Assembly (NCBI RefSeq): GCF_007795095.1 | Contig: NZ_CP042218.1 | Span: forward strand, 1,612,001 to 1,676,000 | Reading direction: 5' to 3' | Origin: Luteimonas granuli | Lineage (GTDB): Bacteria > Pseudomonadota > Gammaproteobacteria > Xanthomonadales > Xanthomonadaceae | DNA: 64,000 bases | Shown: positions 40,393-50,227 of the stretch, in pieces | Numbering within the stretch: the stretch's first letter is position 1 | How the letters are laid out: each line of letters starts with the position of its first letter | Program-made: the position numbers and the translations under genes | Notes under the pieces: generated by a model | Databases searched by the model: none | What the model was told of the DNA's origin: nothing | The model's input: only the letters and a program-made list of their open reading frames with translations

Positions 40393-41060
40393 GGGCGGCG
40401 GGCAGGTGGCGCCGCACGCCGCTCTTGATCGCGCCGCGCAGGTCGATGAGCTTGCGGTGGAAGAAGTGGCTGGTGTCGGGCATGCGCACCAGTTCCGGCT
40501 CTGCCTTGAGTCCGTCGAGCCAGTGATAGACCGCCTGCGGGTCGACGATCTCGTCGGCGTCCCCCTGCACGACCAGCCAGGGCATGGTCGGAGCGGTGAT
40601 CGCGTCGAAGTCCCAGCCGCGGCCGGCCGGCGGTGCGATCGAAATGAGCAGGGAAGGCTGCAGCTCGGCCGCCATCGCCAGGCTGACCCAGGCGCCGAAG
40701 CTGAAACCGGCCAGCCAGAGCTGGTCATCGGGCCGCGTGCCGCGCACCCATTCGGCGACGGCCCGCAGGTCGCCGCGCTCGCCGTCGCCCGAGTCGAATT
40801 CGCCCTCGGAGGCGCCGGTGCCGCGGAAGTTGAAGCGCACCGTGGCCACGCCCAGCTCGCGCAGCGCGCGCGCGGCCATGGTCACGACCTTGTTGTGCAT
40901 GGTGCCGCCCTCGGTGGGCAGCGGGTGGCAGACGACGGCGACCACGGGGACGCGGGCGACCTCGCCCCCCGGCAGGTCGACGGCGACTTCCAGCCGGCCG
41001 GCGGGGCCGGGCAGCTCGAGCGTGCCGGAAGCGTCGGGGAAGGGGGGGGCGGCTGGTCAT
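40385..41060 (-). CDS. Alpha/beta hydrolase (YsgA/PA-type short dienelactone-like), N-terminus split by a G8/C8 tract
   Basis: The intact frame begins VVAVVCHPLPTEGGTMHN at 40945 and includes nucleophile motif LAGFSFGAW, WLVVQGDADEIVDP and DTSHFFHRKL, a complete small hydrolase core. The usual N-terminal strand pair (LELPGPAGRLEVAVDLPGG) is also encoded in this frame upstream, but it meets a stop just before the ATG at 41060. Removing one C from the C8 tract (plus-strand G8 at 41042-41049) restores an open frame MTSRPPFPDASGTLELPGPA. So either the base count is wrong or the gene uses GTG 40945 and is truncated. Confidence 0.75.
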
Positions 41061-41102
41061 GGCGCTCATGATAATCGGTGCACCTGCGGGGCACCCCCGG
41101 CC

Positions 41103-42539
41103 TTACAGCGGAGTGCGCAGGCGGAGGCCGACGATGACCGGGTCGTGGTCGGACGCGCGCCACGGGCCGGTGGCCGGTTGGCCGTCGTTGCCGGGTTGAT
41201 CGACGACGTTCGGGGCTTCATCGGCGTTGCTGTGCCAGATGCCCGCGTCCTGCAGCCGGCCGCCCAGGGCCGGGCTCAGCAGCACGTGGTCGAGGCGGCC
41301 GGCCTGGGCGTCGTAGACGTAGGTGTAGGGTCGACCGCCGTCGACTCCGGCCAGGGCATCGCGCCAGCCGGCGTCGATGAAGCCGCGCACCGGGTCCTCC
41401 ATGGCGTACGCGTTGAGGTCGCCAAGCACCGCGACCAGGTCGCTGCCGCTGCGGGTCGGATCGCCGGCCAGCCACTCGCGCAAGGCATGGCTCGAGGTGC
41501 GTCGGGTGGCGTTGAAGCAGGCCTGGCCGTCGCCCTGGTCGAGGTCGGGCCCGGTCGCGTCACGGCAGCCCTTGGACTTGAAGTGGTTGGCCACCACCAC
41601 GAAGGCCGGGCCGTTGCCGGCGCGGAAGGCCTGGGCCAGCGGGACGCGACTGAGCGGGCCGAAAGGGCCTGTCTCGAGCATGGCCGGCGCGCCCAGGGGC
41701 GTGACGCGGTCGGCGCGGTAGAGCAGGCCGACCCGGATCGGGTTGTCGCCCGGCCCGCGGCCGGCGTCGACGAAGCGCCAGCGCAGGCCCTCGGGATCGA
41801 GCGCCGCCACCAGCTGCGCGATGCTGGAGCGCGGGCCATAGCCGTCGTTCTCCAGTTCCAGGACGGCGACCACGTCGGCGTCGAGCGAGGACAGCGTGGC
41901 CACCAGGCGCGCGAGCTGCGCGGCGTACTCCTCCGGAGTGCGGGCGCCGCGCGCGGTCGGGAAGCCGCCACCCCGGCCATCGCCGTTGAACAGGTTCTGC
42001 AGGTTGAGCGCGGCCAGCCGGACTTCGCCGGACACCGTCGGTGCGGCCGGGCGCTGGGCCGGCTGCAGGGTTTCCACGTCGCGCAGCAGCAGGCGCGGCC
42101 CGTGTTCGCCGAGCTCCAGGTCGCCCTCCGCCGCTTCGAGCACGCCGCCGGCGCGCCAGGTCCGCGGGTTCGGGGCGGCCTGGTCCGGAAGCACCAGGGC
42201 GAGGCTGCGCGCGTGGTTGCCGGCGGCGACCGCGGCCGCGTCGGCACCCGGCCGCGCGGCTTCGGTCGGCGCCTGCGGGCGACTTCCAAACGCCACCACC
42301 ACGCTGCCGTCGCGCTCGAGGCGATGGTTCCCCGACACCACCAGCGGCGCGGTGATCCGCACGCGCTTCCCGGCATACGCGCTCCAGTCGGCCGGCGGCG
42401 CCGCGAGCTCCACCGTGGATGGCGGTGGGGCGACCCCGCGCTCCGGGAACGCCGCACAGCCGGCCAGCGCCAGGGCCGCGGCGACGGCGAGTGCCGGCAG
42501 CGGAAATCGGACGGACGGGAAGGATGCGGAGCGGTTCAT
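41103..42539 (-). CDS. Endonuclease/exonuclease/phosphatase-family lipoprotein
   Basis: 478 residues. A lipoprotein signal (ALALAGCAA) is followed by an OB-like N-terminal region (about 40-165) and an EEP domain with LAALNLQNLFNGDGRGGGFP, VLELENDGY, VVVANHFKSKGC, AVLGDLNAYAMEDP and catalytic WRASDHDPVIVGL. This matches the extracellular nuclease (ExeM/NucH-like) group. Substrate DNA is likely but not proven. Confidence 0.85.
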   Translation of the reverse strand: MNRSASFPSVRFPLPALAVAAALALAGCAAFPERGVAPPPSTVELAAPPADWSAYAGKRVRITAPLVVSGNHRLERDGSVVVAFGSRPQAPTEAARPGADAAAVAAGNHARSLALVLPDQAAPNPRTWRAGGVLEAAEGDLELGEHGPRLLLRDVETLQPAQRPAAPTVSGEVRLAALNLQNLFNGDGRGGGFPTARGARTPEEYAAQLARLVATLSSLDADVVAVLELENDGYGPRSSIAQLVAALDPEGLRWRFVDAGRGPGDNPIRVGLLYRADRVTPLGAPAMLETGPFGPLSRVPLAQAFRAGNGPAFVVVANHFKSKGCRDATGPDLDQGDGQACFNATRRTSSHALREWLAGDPTRSGSDLVAVLGDLNAYAMEDPVRGFIDAGWRDALAGVDGGRPYTYVYDAQAGRLDHVLLSPALGGRLQDAGIWHSNADEAPNVVDQPGNDGQPATGPWRASDHDPVIVGLRLRTPL

Positions 42540-42573
42540 CGTGGCCTCGGGTGCGGGCGGAGGGCGAAAACGA

Positions 42574-42598
42574 AGACGCCGCCCGGTGGGCGGCGTCT
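42574..42598 (-). terminator. Terminator of the cytochrome c5 gene
   Basis: Perfect 11-bp stem AGACGCCGCCC / GGGCGGCGTCT, GGT loop, followed on the minus strand by TTCGTTTTCG. It lies 23 bp past the cytochrome stop. Confidence 0.75.
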
Positions 42599-42620
42599 GC
42601 GGGCCGGGCGGATCGCCAGC

Positions 42621-43136
42621 TTACTGGAGGTTTTCGACCATCCAGTCCACCGTGGCGATCACCTGCTCGTCGCTGAGCGCGGGGTTGCCGCCCTTGGCCG
42701 GCATGAAGCCGGTGGAGCCGGTATAGCCATCGATCGCATGCCGGTGCAGCGTGTCGGCGCCCTGCGCCAGGCGCGCGGTCCAGGCCGCGCGCTCGAGCTT
42801 CGGGGCGCCGGCCACGCCGGCGGTGTGGCAGCCGGCGCAGAGGTTGCCGTAGATCACCGAGCCGTCGAGCGTGCCGCCGTAGGCGACCTGGGACGCGGCC
42901 GATGCCGCGGCGGCCGCGGCGGCTGCGGCCTGGGCGGCGGCGCCCGTGTCGCCCGCATAGACCGCGCCCACCGGCGCGATGCGCTCGGCCACGCGTCTGG
43001 CGGCCGACGGATCGACCTCCGTGGGCAGCGCCCTGTGCACGAACCAGGACAGCGCGATGAGCCCGAGGGTCACCACGGTCAGGAAGCCGATCACCAGCGA
43101 GAAGCGCTTGAGGAAGTCGAGGTCGTAGTTGCGCAC
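42621..43136 (-). CDS. Membrane-anchored cytochrome c5-family protein
   Basis: 171 residues from GTG 43136 (RNYDLDFLKRFSLVIGFL). An N-terminal anchor helix (about 12-33), an Ala-rich linker (about 65-83) and one heme c site CAGCH (100-104) with likely axial Met in GFMPAKGGNPAL. It is an electron carrier of the periplasm-facing membrane, possibly feeding oxidases or the nitrite reductase at 56 kb. Single gene with its own promoter. Confidence 0.88.
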   Translation of the reverse strand: MRNYDLDFLKRFSLVIGFLTVVTLGLIALSWFVHRALPTEVDPSAARRVAERIAPVGAVYAGDTGAAAQAAAAAAAAASAASQVAYGGTLDGSVIYGNLCAGCHTAGVAGAPKLERAAWTARLAQGADTLHRHAIDGYTGSTGFMPAKGGNPALSDEQVIATVDWMVENLQ

Positions 43137-43625
43137 GGAACACCATTGGCGTGCGTGGCGGGCGGCCACAGCTGCGCCGGATTATAGAACATAGGAAGCG
43201 CGCCGAAGCATCGTCTGGGCGCGGGGCAGGATCGGACCCCGCGGGCGGCGGGGCGCCGAATCCAACCATCGTTCTCCGGTTGGATCGCAAGGGTGCGCGG
43301 CGCGGCTGGGCGGCGAAAAAATCGGCGTGTCCGACCGGGGTCATCGCGGGAGCTGTCTCGTTCATCGTCGCTCATCGGCAGAGTGTTGCCTCAGTAACGA
43401 ACGAGCGAGGTGGATGTGACCGGGTCTCTTCCGGGCCAGTCGGGGGCGCGAGCTGCTTCCAGCCACCGGCACGCGCCTCAGGCGCTGATCGCGTCGTGGA
43501 AGCTTGTGCCCGGCGGCAAGGAGAGGACGAACAGGAGTCGTCCCGAAAGAATCCCGCGTGTGTCGGGCCGGCGGGCCAACCAGCCGCAGGCGGAGAGCGC
43601 TGCCGCCGCAAGTCCTTGAATCGAA
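43137..43625. other. Gene-free stretch between cytochrome c5 and tRNA-Arg
   Basis: 489 bp. A perfect TATAAT lies on the minus strand at 43181-43186, about 45 bp before the cytochrome start, and is its likely -10. The rest has short inverted repeats (AATCCAACC...GGTTGGAT near 43259-43286) but no credible gene; open frames here run through the tRNA and are rejected. Confidence 0.6.
43181..43186 (-). promoter_or_regulatory. -10 element of the cytochrome c5 gene
   Basis: TATAAT on the minus strand; the -35 is not convincing. Confidence 0.5.
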
Positions 43626-43702
43626 TGGCGCGCCTGGAGGGATTCGAACCCCCGACCAATGGCTTCGGAAGCCACTACTCTATCCGGCTGAGCTACAGGC
43701 GC
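43626..43702 (-). tRNA. tRNA-Arg (anticodon CCG)
   Basis: 77 nt including an encoded CCA. Acceptor stem GCGCCTG / CAGGCGC, D-arm GCTCAGCCGGATAGAGT, anticodon stem GTGGC / GCCAT(wobble-tolerant) around loop TTCCGAA with anticodon CCG, and T-arm GGGGGTTCGAATCCCTC, with discriminator G. It reads CGG codons, frequent in this GC-rich genome. No integrase or duplicated 3' end is seen beside it. Confidence 0.95.
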
Positions 43703-43738
43703 GTGGCCGGACATTGTCCATGATCCCGGGACGGCCCG

Positions 43739-44284
43739 CTACATCACCTGCGAGAACCGGCGCATGCGCAGCGCCACCGCGACCTGCAGCACGCCGTAGA
43801 GCAGCGCGCCGATCGCGATCCACACCGCCATCGTCATCAGGCCGAGGTCCGGCCGGGCGAAGAACAGCACGCCCAGGGCGATCGCCAGCACGCCGCTGAG
43901 CGCCAGCAGCCACTCGCCCCGCACCAGCTTGCGCACCTGGATGGCGAACACGATGCGGGCCACCCCGGCGACCAGCAGCCAGGCCGCGAGCAGCCAGAGC
44001 ATGGCGGTGGCCATCTCGGCCGGCCGCAGCAGGGCGAGCGCGCCGAAGCCCAGCGACGCGAGCGCGTACAGGACGAGCAGCCAGCGCGGCAGCGCCAGGT
44101 CGCGGCGCACCGCGCTGAGCAGGCTGACGATGCCGTCGGCCACGGCCAGCACGCCGAAGGCGAGCACCATCGCCATCACCGACAGGTCGGGCCGGAACAG
44201 GGTCGCCACCCCGAACACGATGGCCAGGATCCCGAACATCAGGAAGATCCACCAGCTGCGCTGGATGCCGAAATGCGGTGCCAT
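43739..44284 (-). CDS. HdeD-family membrane protein (DUF308)
   Basis: 181 residues, six predicted helices arranged as three repeated hairpin pairs (for example [17 protein letters not shown], then [17 protein letters not shown]), each ending RPDL or RPAE, the HdeD signature. HdeD is linked to acid resistance in E. coli; in other bacteria its role is unclear. Divergent from ubiA. Confidence 0.88.
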   Translation of the reverse strand: MAPHFGIQRSWWIFLMFGILAIVFGVATLFRPDLSVMAMVLAFGVLAVADGIVSLLSAVRRDLALPRWLLVLYALASLGFGALALLRPAEMATAMLWLLAAWLLVAGVARIVFAIQVRKLVRGEWLLALSGVLAIALGVLFFARPDLGLMTMAVWIAIGALLYGVLQVAVALRMRRFSQVM

Positions 44285-44348
44285 GACGGTCCCCTCCCCT
44301 CGCTGTCCGGCCGATGGTACTCCGGTGGGGCGGCGTTACCATGCCGCC

Positions 44349-45257
44349 ATGTCCTACGAACGTTTCGCGGCGCGGCCGCCCGTCGAGCCCGCCTGGCGCG
44401 AGCGCGCCGGCCTCTACTGGAAGCTGATGCGCGCCGACCGGCCGATCGGCTGGCTGCTCCTGCTGTGGCCGACCTGGTGGGCCCTGTGGATCGCCGCCGG
44501 AGGCGTGCCGCCGCTCTGGATCCTGTTCGTCTTCAGCGCCGGCGTCTGGCTCACCCGCGCCGCCGGCTGCGTGATCAACGATTACGCCGACCGCTGGCTG
44601 GACCCGCACGTCAAGCGCACCCGCGAGCGCCCGCTGGCCACCGGCGCGGTGTCCGGGCGCGAGGCGCTGCTGCTGTTCGCGGTGCTGATGCTGGCCGCCT
44701 TCGCCCTCGTCCTCACGCTCGACCGGCTCACCGTGCTGATGAGCTTCGTCGGCGTGTTCCTGGCGGCGACCTATCCCTACCTGAAGCGCTACACGCACCT
44801 GCCGCAGGTCTACCTCGGCATGTCCTTCGGCTGGGGCATTCCCATGGCCTTCGCCGCGGTACAGGGCGAGGTGCCGCCGGTGGCCTGGGTGCTGTACGCG
44901 GCCAACATACTGTGGTCCACCGCCTACGACACCTGGTACGCCATGGTCGACCGCGACGACGACCTGCGCGTGGGCTCGAAGTCCACCGCCATCCTGTTCG
45001 GCGACATGGACCTGGTGGCGCAGGGCGTGCTGTACACGCTGGTGTTCCTGGGCCTGGGCCTGGTCGGACGGCAGGCCGGGCTGGGCACCTGGTACTGGGC
45101 CGGGCTGGGCGTGGCGCTTGTCCTGGTGGTGCGCCAGTTCTGGATCTGCCGCCGTCGCGAGCGCGGCCCCTGTTTCCGAGCCTTCCTCGACAATCACTGG
45201 GTGGGGATGGTGGTGTTCGCGGGCATCGCCGCCCACTACGCCCTGGCGCAGGGCTAG
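44349..45257 (+). CDS. ubiA: 4-hydroxybenzoate octaprenyltransferase
   Basis: 302 residues from ATG 44349. Multi-helix UbiA fold with the two Asp-rich metal/prenyl-diphosphate motifs [15 protein letters not shown] and [19 protein letters not shown]. It attaches the polyprenyl tail to 4-hydroxybenzoate in ubiquinone synthesis at the inner membrane. Upstream in-frame sequence antisense to hdeD is not used. Convergent with comF. Confidence 0.95.
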   Translation: MSYERFAARPPVEPAWRERAGLYWKLMRADRPIGWLLLLWPTWWALWIAAGGVPPLWILFVFSAGVWLTRAAGCVINDYADRWLDPHVKRTRERPLATGAVSGREALLLFAVLMLAAFALVLTLDRLTVLMSFVGVFLAATYPYLKRYTHLPQVYLGMSFGWGIPMAFAAVQGEVPPVAWVLYAANILWSTAYDTWYAMVDRDDDLRVGSKSTAILFGDMDLVAQGVLYTLVFLGLGLVGRQAGLGTWYWAGLGVALVLVVRQFWICRRRERGPCFRAFLDNHWVGMVVFAGIAAHYALAQG

Positions 45258-45265
45258 CGGCCCGC

Positions 45266-46069
45266 TCACCGCGCTGCGCGTGCGCAGACCCAGGCGTCCA
45301 CGCGTTCGGCGCCGGCATCCAGCAGCGCGTCCGCGGCGGCGTCGAGGGTGGCTCCGGTGGTCATGACGTCGTCGACCAGGGTGACATGGGCCGGAACCGC
45401 GACGCGGGACGGCACCTCGAAGGCATCGCGCAGGTTCCCGGCGCGGGCGTCCGCGTCCAGGCGCGACTGTGGCGCGGTATGGCGGATGCGGCGCAGCAGT
45501 CCGGGCCTCACCGGCACGCCCAGCAGTCGACCCAGCGGGCGGGCCAGCTCGAGCGCCTGGTTGTAGCCGCGCCCGCTCATGCGCGCACGGTGCAGGGGCA
45601 CCGGTACGAGGGCGCAGGGGCGCGGGCAGCCGGAGAGGCTGGCCGCCATGGCCTGCGCGAGCAGGCGCCCGGCGGCCAGGTCGCGGTGGAACTTGAGCCG
45701 GGGCAGCAGCCGGTCGAGCGGAAAGCCGTAGAGGAAGGCGGCGCGGGTTTCCGACAGTGGCGGAGGCGCGTGCTGGCAGGCGCTGCAGAGGCGGGGCAGC
45801 GGTGCGGGATCTGCGCCGGAGCCGGCCACGACCGCGGGCCATGGATCCGGCTCCGGCGACCGCAGCGCGCGCGCCAACAGCGGCATCGCACAGGACAGGC
45901 ACGCCGGCGGCATCCAGGGCAGTTCCGCCTCGCAGGCCGGGCACAGGTCCAGCGGCCCGGGGGCCGGCTCGCCGCAGACCAGGCAGCGTGGCGGCCACAG
46001 CCCGCGGCCGATCCGTGCGAGCCAGCCGTCAACCGCGGGTCCATGCGCCAGGTTGACAGGCCCGGACAT
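45266..46069 (-). CDS. comF: ComF-family phosphoribosyltransferase-like protein
   Basis: 267 residues from ATG 46069. The N-terminal Cys clusters ([22 protein letters not shown]) form a zinc-binding region. The C-terminal PRTase domain has [20 protein letters not shown] and PRPP loop [13 protein letters not shown]. It is needed for DNA uptake in naturally competent bacteria. Only 49 bp separate its ATG from the bioB ATG, and its first codons cover the bioB promoter. Confidence 0.9.
   Translation of the reverse strand: MSGPVNLAHGPAVDGWLARIGRGLWPPRCLVCGEPAPGPLDLCPACEAELPWMPPACLSCAMPLLARALRSPEPDPWPAVVAGSGADPAPLPRLCSACQHAPPPLSETRAAFLYGFPLDRLLPRLKFHRDLAAGRLLAQAMAASLSGCPRPCALVPVPLHRARMSGRGYNQALELARPLGRLLGVPVRPGLLRRIRHTAPQSRLDADARAGNLRDAFEVPSRVAVPAHVTLVDDVMTTGATLDAAADALLDAGAERVDAWVCARAAR
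46028..46057. promoter_or_regulatory. BirA-like operator upstream of bioB
   Basis: GTCAACC, 16-bp spacer, GGTTGAC, an exact inverted repeat with the half-site and spacing style of BirA (BioR-independent) operators, whose E. coli consensus is TTGTAAACC-N14-16-GGTTTACAA. The right half overlaps the -35 of the bioB promoter, and the whole site lies in the comF start region. Confidence 0.65.
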
Positions 46070-46081
46070 GGTCAACAGACT
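46053..46081 (+). promoter_or_regulatory. Promoter of the bio operon
   Basis: Consensus -35 TTGACA (46053-46058), 17-bp spacer, CAGACT (46076-46081) as a weak -10, about 38 bp before the bioB ATG. Confidence 0.6.
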
Positions 46082-46118
46082 GCCCGACCAGCCACGCAGC
46101 CGCCCTCAGGATCCCGCC

Positions 46119-47183
46119 ATGCCCGCCGTCAGCGAATTCCGCGCCAGCGACGCCGCCACGCCGCGCCACGACTGGACCCGCAGCGAGGTCGAGGCCCTGT
46201 TCGAGCTGCCCTTCCCGGAGCTGCTGTTCCGCGCCGCCGGCGTGCACCGGCAGAACTTCGACCCGGCCGAAGTCCAGGTCAGCACCCTGCTGTCGGTGAA
46301 GACCGGCGGCTGCCCCGAGGACTGCGCCTACTGCCCGCAGGCCCAGCGCTACGACACCGGCGTCGACGCGCAGAAGCTGATGGAGACCGAGGCGGTGCTG
46401 GAGAAGGCCCGCCAGGCCAAGGCCGCCGGTGCCTCGCGCTTCTGCATGGGCGCCGCCTGGCGTTCGCCGAAGGACCGCGACATTCCGAAGGTCGCCGCCA
46501 TGATCGCCGGCGTGAAGTCGCTGGGACTGGAGACCTGCGCCACGCTGGGCATGCTCACCGCGCCGCAGGCACAGGCGCTCAAGGACGCCGGCCTGGACTA
46601 CTACAACCACAACATCGACACCGATCCCGAGCACTACGGGCAGATCATCCACACCCGCGAACTGCAGGACCGCTTCGACACCCTGGAGCACGTTCGCGAC
46701 GCCGGCCTCAAGACCTGCTGCGGCGGCATCGTCGGCATGGGCGAGACCCGCCGCCAGCGCGCCGGCTTCCTGCAGACCCTGGCGACGATGCCGGCACATC
46801 CGGACTCGGTGCCGATCAACCGCCTGGTGCAGGTCGAGGGCACGCCGCTGCATGGCACCGCCGAACTCGATCCCTTCGAGTTCGTGCGCACGATCGCGGT
46901 CGCCCGCATCCTGATGCCGAAGTCGATGGTGCGGCTGTCGGCGGGGCGCGAGCAGATGTCCGACGAACTGCAGGCGCTGTGCTTCAGCGCGGGCGCCAAC
47001 TCGATCTTCCACGGCGAGAAACTGCTGACCACCGGCAACCCGGACGTTGCCGACGACCAGGCCTTGTTCGAACGGCTTGGCCTGCGTGTGATGGCCGTCA
47101 CGGTCGATGCCGACGGCCACGACCACGGGGGCACCGTGCACGCGGATATCATCGATCCGAAGCCGCGGACGTGCGCGGCCTGA
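46119..47183 (+). CDS. bioB: Biotin synthase
   Basis: 354 residues from ATG 46119 ([12 protein letters not shown]); ATG 46068 would overlap comF. Radical-SAM motif C65-x3-C69-x2-C72 ([12 protein letters not shown]), second cluster region [14 protein letters not shown] and [10 protein letters not shown]. It inserts sulfur into dethiobiotin, the last biotin step. First gene of bioB-bioF-DMT-bioH-bioC; bioA and bioD are not in the window. Confidence 0.97.
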   Translation: MPAVSEFRASDAATPRHDWTRSEVEALFELPFPELLFRAAGVHRQNFDPAEVQVSTLLSVKTGGCPEDCAYCPQAQRYDTGVDAQKLMETEAVLEKARQAKAAGASRFCMGAAWRSPKDRDIPKVAAMIAGVKSLGLETCATLGMLTAPQAQALKDAGLDYYNHNIDTDPEHYGQIIHTRELQDRFDTLEHVRDAGLKTCCGGIVGMGETRRQRAGFLQTLATMPAHPDSVPINRLVQVEGTPLHGTAELDPFEFVRTIAVARILMPKSMVRLSAGREQMSDELQALCFSAGANSIFHGEKLLTTGNPDVADDQALFERLGLRVMAVTVDADGHDHGGTVHADIIDPKPRTCAA

Positions 47184-47196
47184 GGGAGATTCCGCG

Positions 47197-48396
47197 ATGA
47201 CCGGCAAGCGCCCCGACCTGCGACACCGCGTCCAGGCCCGGCGGGCCGAGGCGATGGCGCACGACCTGGCTCGCAGCCGGCGCGCGGTCGGCCGGCGGGA
47301 CGGCGTGCGCATGGAGATCGATGGCCGCTGGCTGATCAACTTCTGCGGCAACGACTACCTCGGCCTGGCCCAGCAGTTCCAGGTGGTCGACGCGGTGCAG
47401 GGCGCGGCCGCGCGCGACGGCGTGGGTGGCATCGGTTCGCACCTGGTCTGCGGCCACCATGTCGCCCACGAGGCGCTCGAGCGCGAGGTCGCCGACTGGC
47501 TGCAGTTGCCGCGGGCGCTGGTCTTCGGCAGCGGCTACATGGCCAACCTCGCCGTGCAGCAGGCGCTGCTGGGCGAGGGCGACACGAGCGTGCAGGACCG
47601 GCTCAACCACGCCAGCCTGATCGACGGCGCGCGCCTGGCCGGCTGCCGCCTGCGCCGCTATCCGCATGGCGACGCCGAGGGCGCGCTGCGCCAGCTGCGC
47701 ACCGTGCCCGACGGCGCGGCCATGATCGCGACCGACGGTGTCTTCAGCATGGACGGTGACGTCGCGCCGCTGCGCCAGCTGGCGCTGGTGGCGCGCATGC
47801 AGTCGGCCCTGCTCTACGTCGATGATGCCCATGGCGTGGGCGTGCTTGGCCCCGACGGTCGCGGCAGCGTCGCCGACGCGCGCCTGGGCGTGGCCGAGGT
47901 GCCGCTGCAGCTGGTCACGCTGGGCAAGGCCCTGGGTGGCTATGGCGCGGTGGTGGCCGGCGACGCCGACCTCATCGACCATCTGGCCGGCACCGCGCGG
48001 CCGTACCTCTACACCACCGCCCTGCCGCCGCCGCAGGCCGCGGCGGCACTGGCCTCGGTGAAGCTCGCGCGGCGCGAACACTGGCGGCGCGAGAAGCTGG
48101 GCGCGCTGGTGCAGCGTTTCCGCGCCGGCATGCAGGAGCGGGGCTCTGAGCTGCCGCCGTCGGAGACCCCGATCCAGCCCGTGCCCTGCGGTGACAACGC
48201 CCGCGCGCTCGACATGGCCGCGCGCCTGGAGGCCGACGGCTTCCGCGTGGCCGCGATCCGTCCGCCGACCGTGCCCGAGGGCCGCGCACGCCTGCGCGTG
48301 ACGCTCTGCGCCGCGCACGCCGAGGACCAGGTCGACGCACTGGTGGCCGCGCTGGGCCGCGCCCGCGACCACGTCGACGCCGCGCGCGCGGCCTGA
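47197..48396 (+). CDS. bioF: 8-amino-7-oxononanoate synthase
   Basis: 399 residues from ATG 47197, with GGGAG upstream. PLP-fold aminotransferase family: [45 protein letters not shown] and Schiff-base Lys about K244 in [11 protein letters not shown]. It condenses pimeloyl-ACP with alanine to give KAPA. It follows bioB by 13 bp and precedes the DMT gene by 5 bp. Confidence 0.96.
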   Translation: MTGKRPDLRHRVQARRAEAMAHDLARSRRAVGRRDGVRMEIDGRWLINFCGNDYLGLAQQFQVVDAVQGAAARDGVGGIGSHLVCGHHVAHEALEREVADWLQLPRALVFGSGYMANLAVQQALLGEGDTSVQDRLNHASLIDGARLAGCRLRRYPHGDAEGALRQLRTVPDGAAMIATDGVFSMDGDVAPLRQLALVARMQSALLYVDDAHGVGVLGPDGRGSVADARLGVAEVPLQLVTLGKALGGYGAVVAGDADLIDHLAGTARPYLYTTALPPPQAAAALASVKLARREHWRREKLGALVQRFRAGMQERGSELPPSETPIQPVPCGDNARALDMAARLEADGFRVAAIRPPTVPEGRARLRVTLCAAHAEDQVDALVAALGRARDHVDAARAA

Positions 48397-48401
48397 GCCC
48401 C

Positions 48402-49406
48402 GTGTCCGCCGGGATGCCCGCCACCAGCCGCGCGCTGGCCGCCGTCGGCCTCGGCCTGTGCTCGGCGCTGTTCTTCACCATGACCTACGTGCTCAACCGC
48501 GTGAGCGCGAGCGCCGGCGGCGACTGGGCCTGGACGGCCACGCTGCGCTACCTGATCACGCTCCCTCTGCTGCTGCCGCTGCTGCCCTGGCAGGGCGGCG
48601 CGATGCCGGTGTGGCGCGCGATCCGCCGCCACCCCTGGGCCTGGCTGCGCTGCAGCGCGATCGGCTTCGGCGCGTTCTACCTGCTGCTGTCGTTCGCGGC
48701 CGCGAGCGGTCCGTCGTGGCTGGTCGCCGGAAGTTTCCAGTTCACCGTGGTCGCCGGGATCCTGTGCGCGCCGCTGCTGTACCGCGACGCGCGCCGGCGC
48801 ATCCCGCGGGCGGCGCTGATGGTGGCGGCGCTGATCCTGGCCGGCGTGCTGCTGCTGCAGGCCGGGCACGGCGGCGGTGCGATCGACCGCGCGGGATGGA
48901 TCGCCCTGGCCTGCGTGCTCGGTGCCGCGGTCGCCTATCCGCTGGGCAACCGCCTGCTGCTGCTGCACCTGGAGCGCAGCGGCGAGAACCTCAACGCCAC
49001 CCAGCGCGTGTTCGGCATGACCCTCGCCAGCCAGCCGCTGTGGTGGGCGGTCGCGGCCTGGGCGTGGACGCGCAGCGGTGCGCCGCCGGCCGAGCAGGTG
49101 TGGCTGGCCGCGGGCGTGGCGCTGAGCGCCGGCGTGGTGGCCAGCATCCTGTTCTTCCAGGCCACCGGCATGGTCCGCGACAACCCGACCGCGCTCGGAG
49201 GCGTCGAGGCGATGCAGGGTTCCGAGCTGCTGTTCGCGATCCTGATCGGCGTGCTGTTCCTGGGCGAACCGCTGCCCGGCGCCACCGGCATGGCCGGCGC
49301 GGCCCTGATCGTGTTCGGCATCCTCGGCTTCGCCTGGCTGGTGGCGCGCCACGCCGCCGGCAGCCCTGCGCGCCAGCGTGCGCTGCGTACGGACAAGGGC
49401 GCATGA
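48402..49406 (+). CDS. DMT/EamA-type transporter embedded in the biotin operon
   Basis: 334 residues from GTG 48402. Ten predicted helices in two repeats, as in drug/metabolite transporters; I would place it in the EmrE-like multidrug efflux group (PF13536-type) from its overall pattern, with moderate certainty. Five bp separate it from bioF, and its stop overlaps bioH by ATGA, so it is co-translated with biotin genes. Transport of biotin, a precursor or an unrelated compound cannot be told from sequence. Confidence 0.82.
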   Translation: MSAGMPATSRALAAVGLGLCSALFFTMTYVLNRVSASAGGDWAWTATLRYLITLPLLLPLLPWQGGAMPVWRAIRRHPWAWLRCSAIGFGAFYLLLSFAAASGPSWLVAGSFQFTVVAGILCAPLLYRDARRRIPRAALMVAALILAGVLLLQAGHGGGAIDRAGWIALACVLGAAVAYPLGNRLLLLHLERSGENLNATQRVFGMTLASQPLWWAVAAWAWTRSGAPPAEQVWLAAGVALSAGVVASILFFQATGMVRDNPTALGGVEAMQGSELLFAILIGVLFLGEPLPGATGMAGAALIVFGILGFAWLVARHAAGSPARQRALRTDKGA

Positions 49407-50227
49407 GCATGGACCTGCACGTCGAGGTCCGCGGCAGCGGCGCGCCGCTGGTGCTGCTGCACGGCTGGGCGATGCACGGCGGCGTGTTCGCGCCGCTGGT
49501 CGAACGCCTGTCGGACCGGTTCGAACTGCATCTCGTCGATCTCCCGGGCCATGGGCGCAGCCGCGACAGCGCGGTGCCGCTGGAGCCGGACGCGGTGGTC
49601 GAAGCGGTGGCCGCGCGCGTGCCGGCCGCGCCCTGGCTGGGCTGGTCGCTGGGCGGCATGTTCGCGCTCCGCGCCGCCGCGACGCGGTCGACGGAGGTTC
49701 CGGCGCTGGTGATGATCTGCTCGGCGCCGCGCTTCGTGCGCGATGCCGGAGGCGACGACGGTGCGCGCCATGGCATGTCGCCGGAGATCTTCGCCGGCTT
49801 CGCGGAGGGACTCCGCGGCGACTACCACGGCACGCTCGAGCGCTTCATCGCGCTGGAGGCCTTCGGCTCCGACGATGCCCGCGGCGAACTGCGCGCGCTG
49901 CGCGACCAGGTCTTCGCGCGCGGAGAACCGCCGGCCGCCGCACTCGCGCAGGGGCTGGACCTGCTGCGCACGGTCGACCAGCGCCCGCTGCTGCCCGCGC
50001 TCGCCGTCCCGAGCCTCTGGATCGCCGGACGCCGCGACCGCGTGGTCGACCCGCGCGCCGTGCGCGCCGCCGCCGACCGCGCGCCCGGCGCCGGCTTCGT
50101 CCGGATCGAACACGGTGGCCACGCTCCCTTTCTCACCCACGCCGACGAGGTGGCCGCGGCCATCGACGGCTTCCTCGCGCAGGCGCGCGCGGGCACGACG
50201 CTGCCAGGCGCCACGGAACCGACATGA
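49403..50227 (+). CDS. bioH: Pimeloyl-ACP methyl ester esterase BioH
   Basis: 274 residues from ATG 49403, overlapping the DMT gene by 4 bp. Alpha/beta hydrolase with LLHGWAMHGGVF, nucleophile S82 in GWSLGG (the same position as in E. coli BioH), acid in IAGRRDRVVDPR and base His in HGGHAPFLTH. It removes the methyl that BioC adds. The stop overlaps bioC by ATGA. Confidence 0.93.
   Translation: MSMDLHVEVRGSGAPLVLLHGWAMHGGVFAPLVERLSDRFELHLVDLPGHGRSRDSAVPLEPDAVVEAVAARVPAAPWLGWSLGGMFALRAAATRSTEVPALVMICSAPRFVRDAGGDDGARHGMSPEIFAGFAEGLRGDYHGTLERFIALEAFGSDDARGELRALRDQVFARGEPPAAALAQGLDLLRTVDQRPLLPALAVPSLWIAGRRDRVVDPRAVRAAADRAPGAGFVRIEHGGHAPFLTHADEVAAAIDGFLAQARAGTTLPGATEPT

Noticed and set aside
43626-43702. 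tRNA-Arg as an integration site for a mobile island
   Set aside because: No integrase, no direct repeat of the tRNA 3' end and no shift in composition on either side.
43151-43723. A 190-codon frame through the tRNA region
   Set aside because: It reads through tRNA-Arg on the opposite strand and has no start context or homology.
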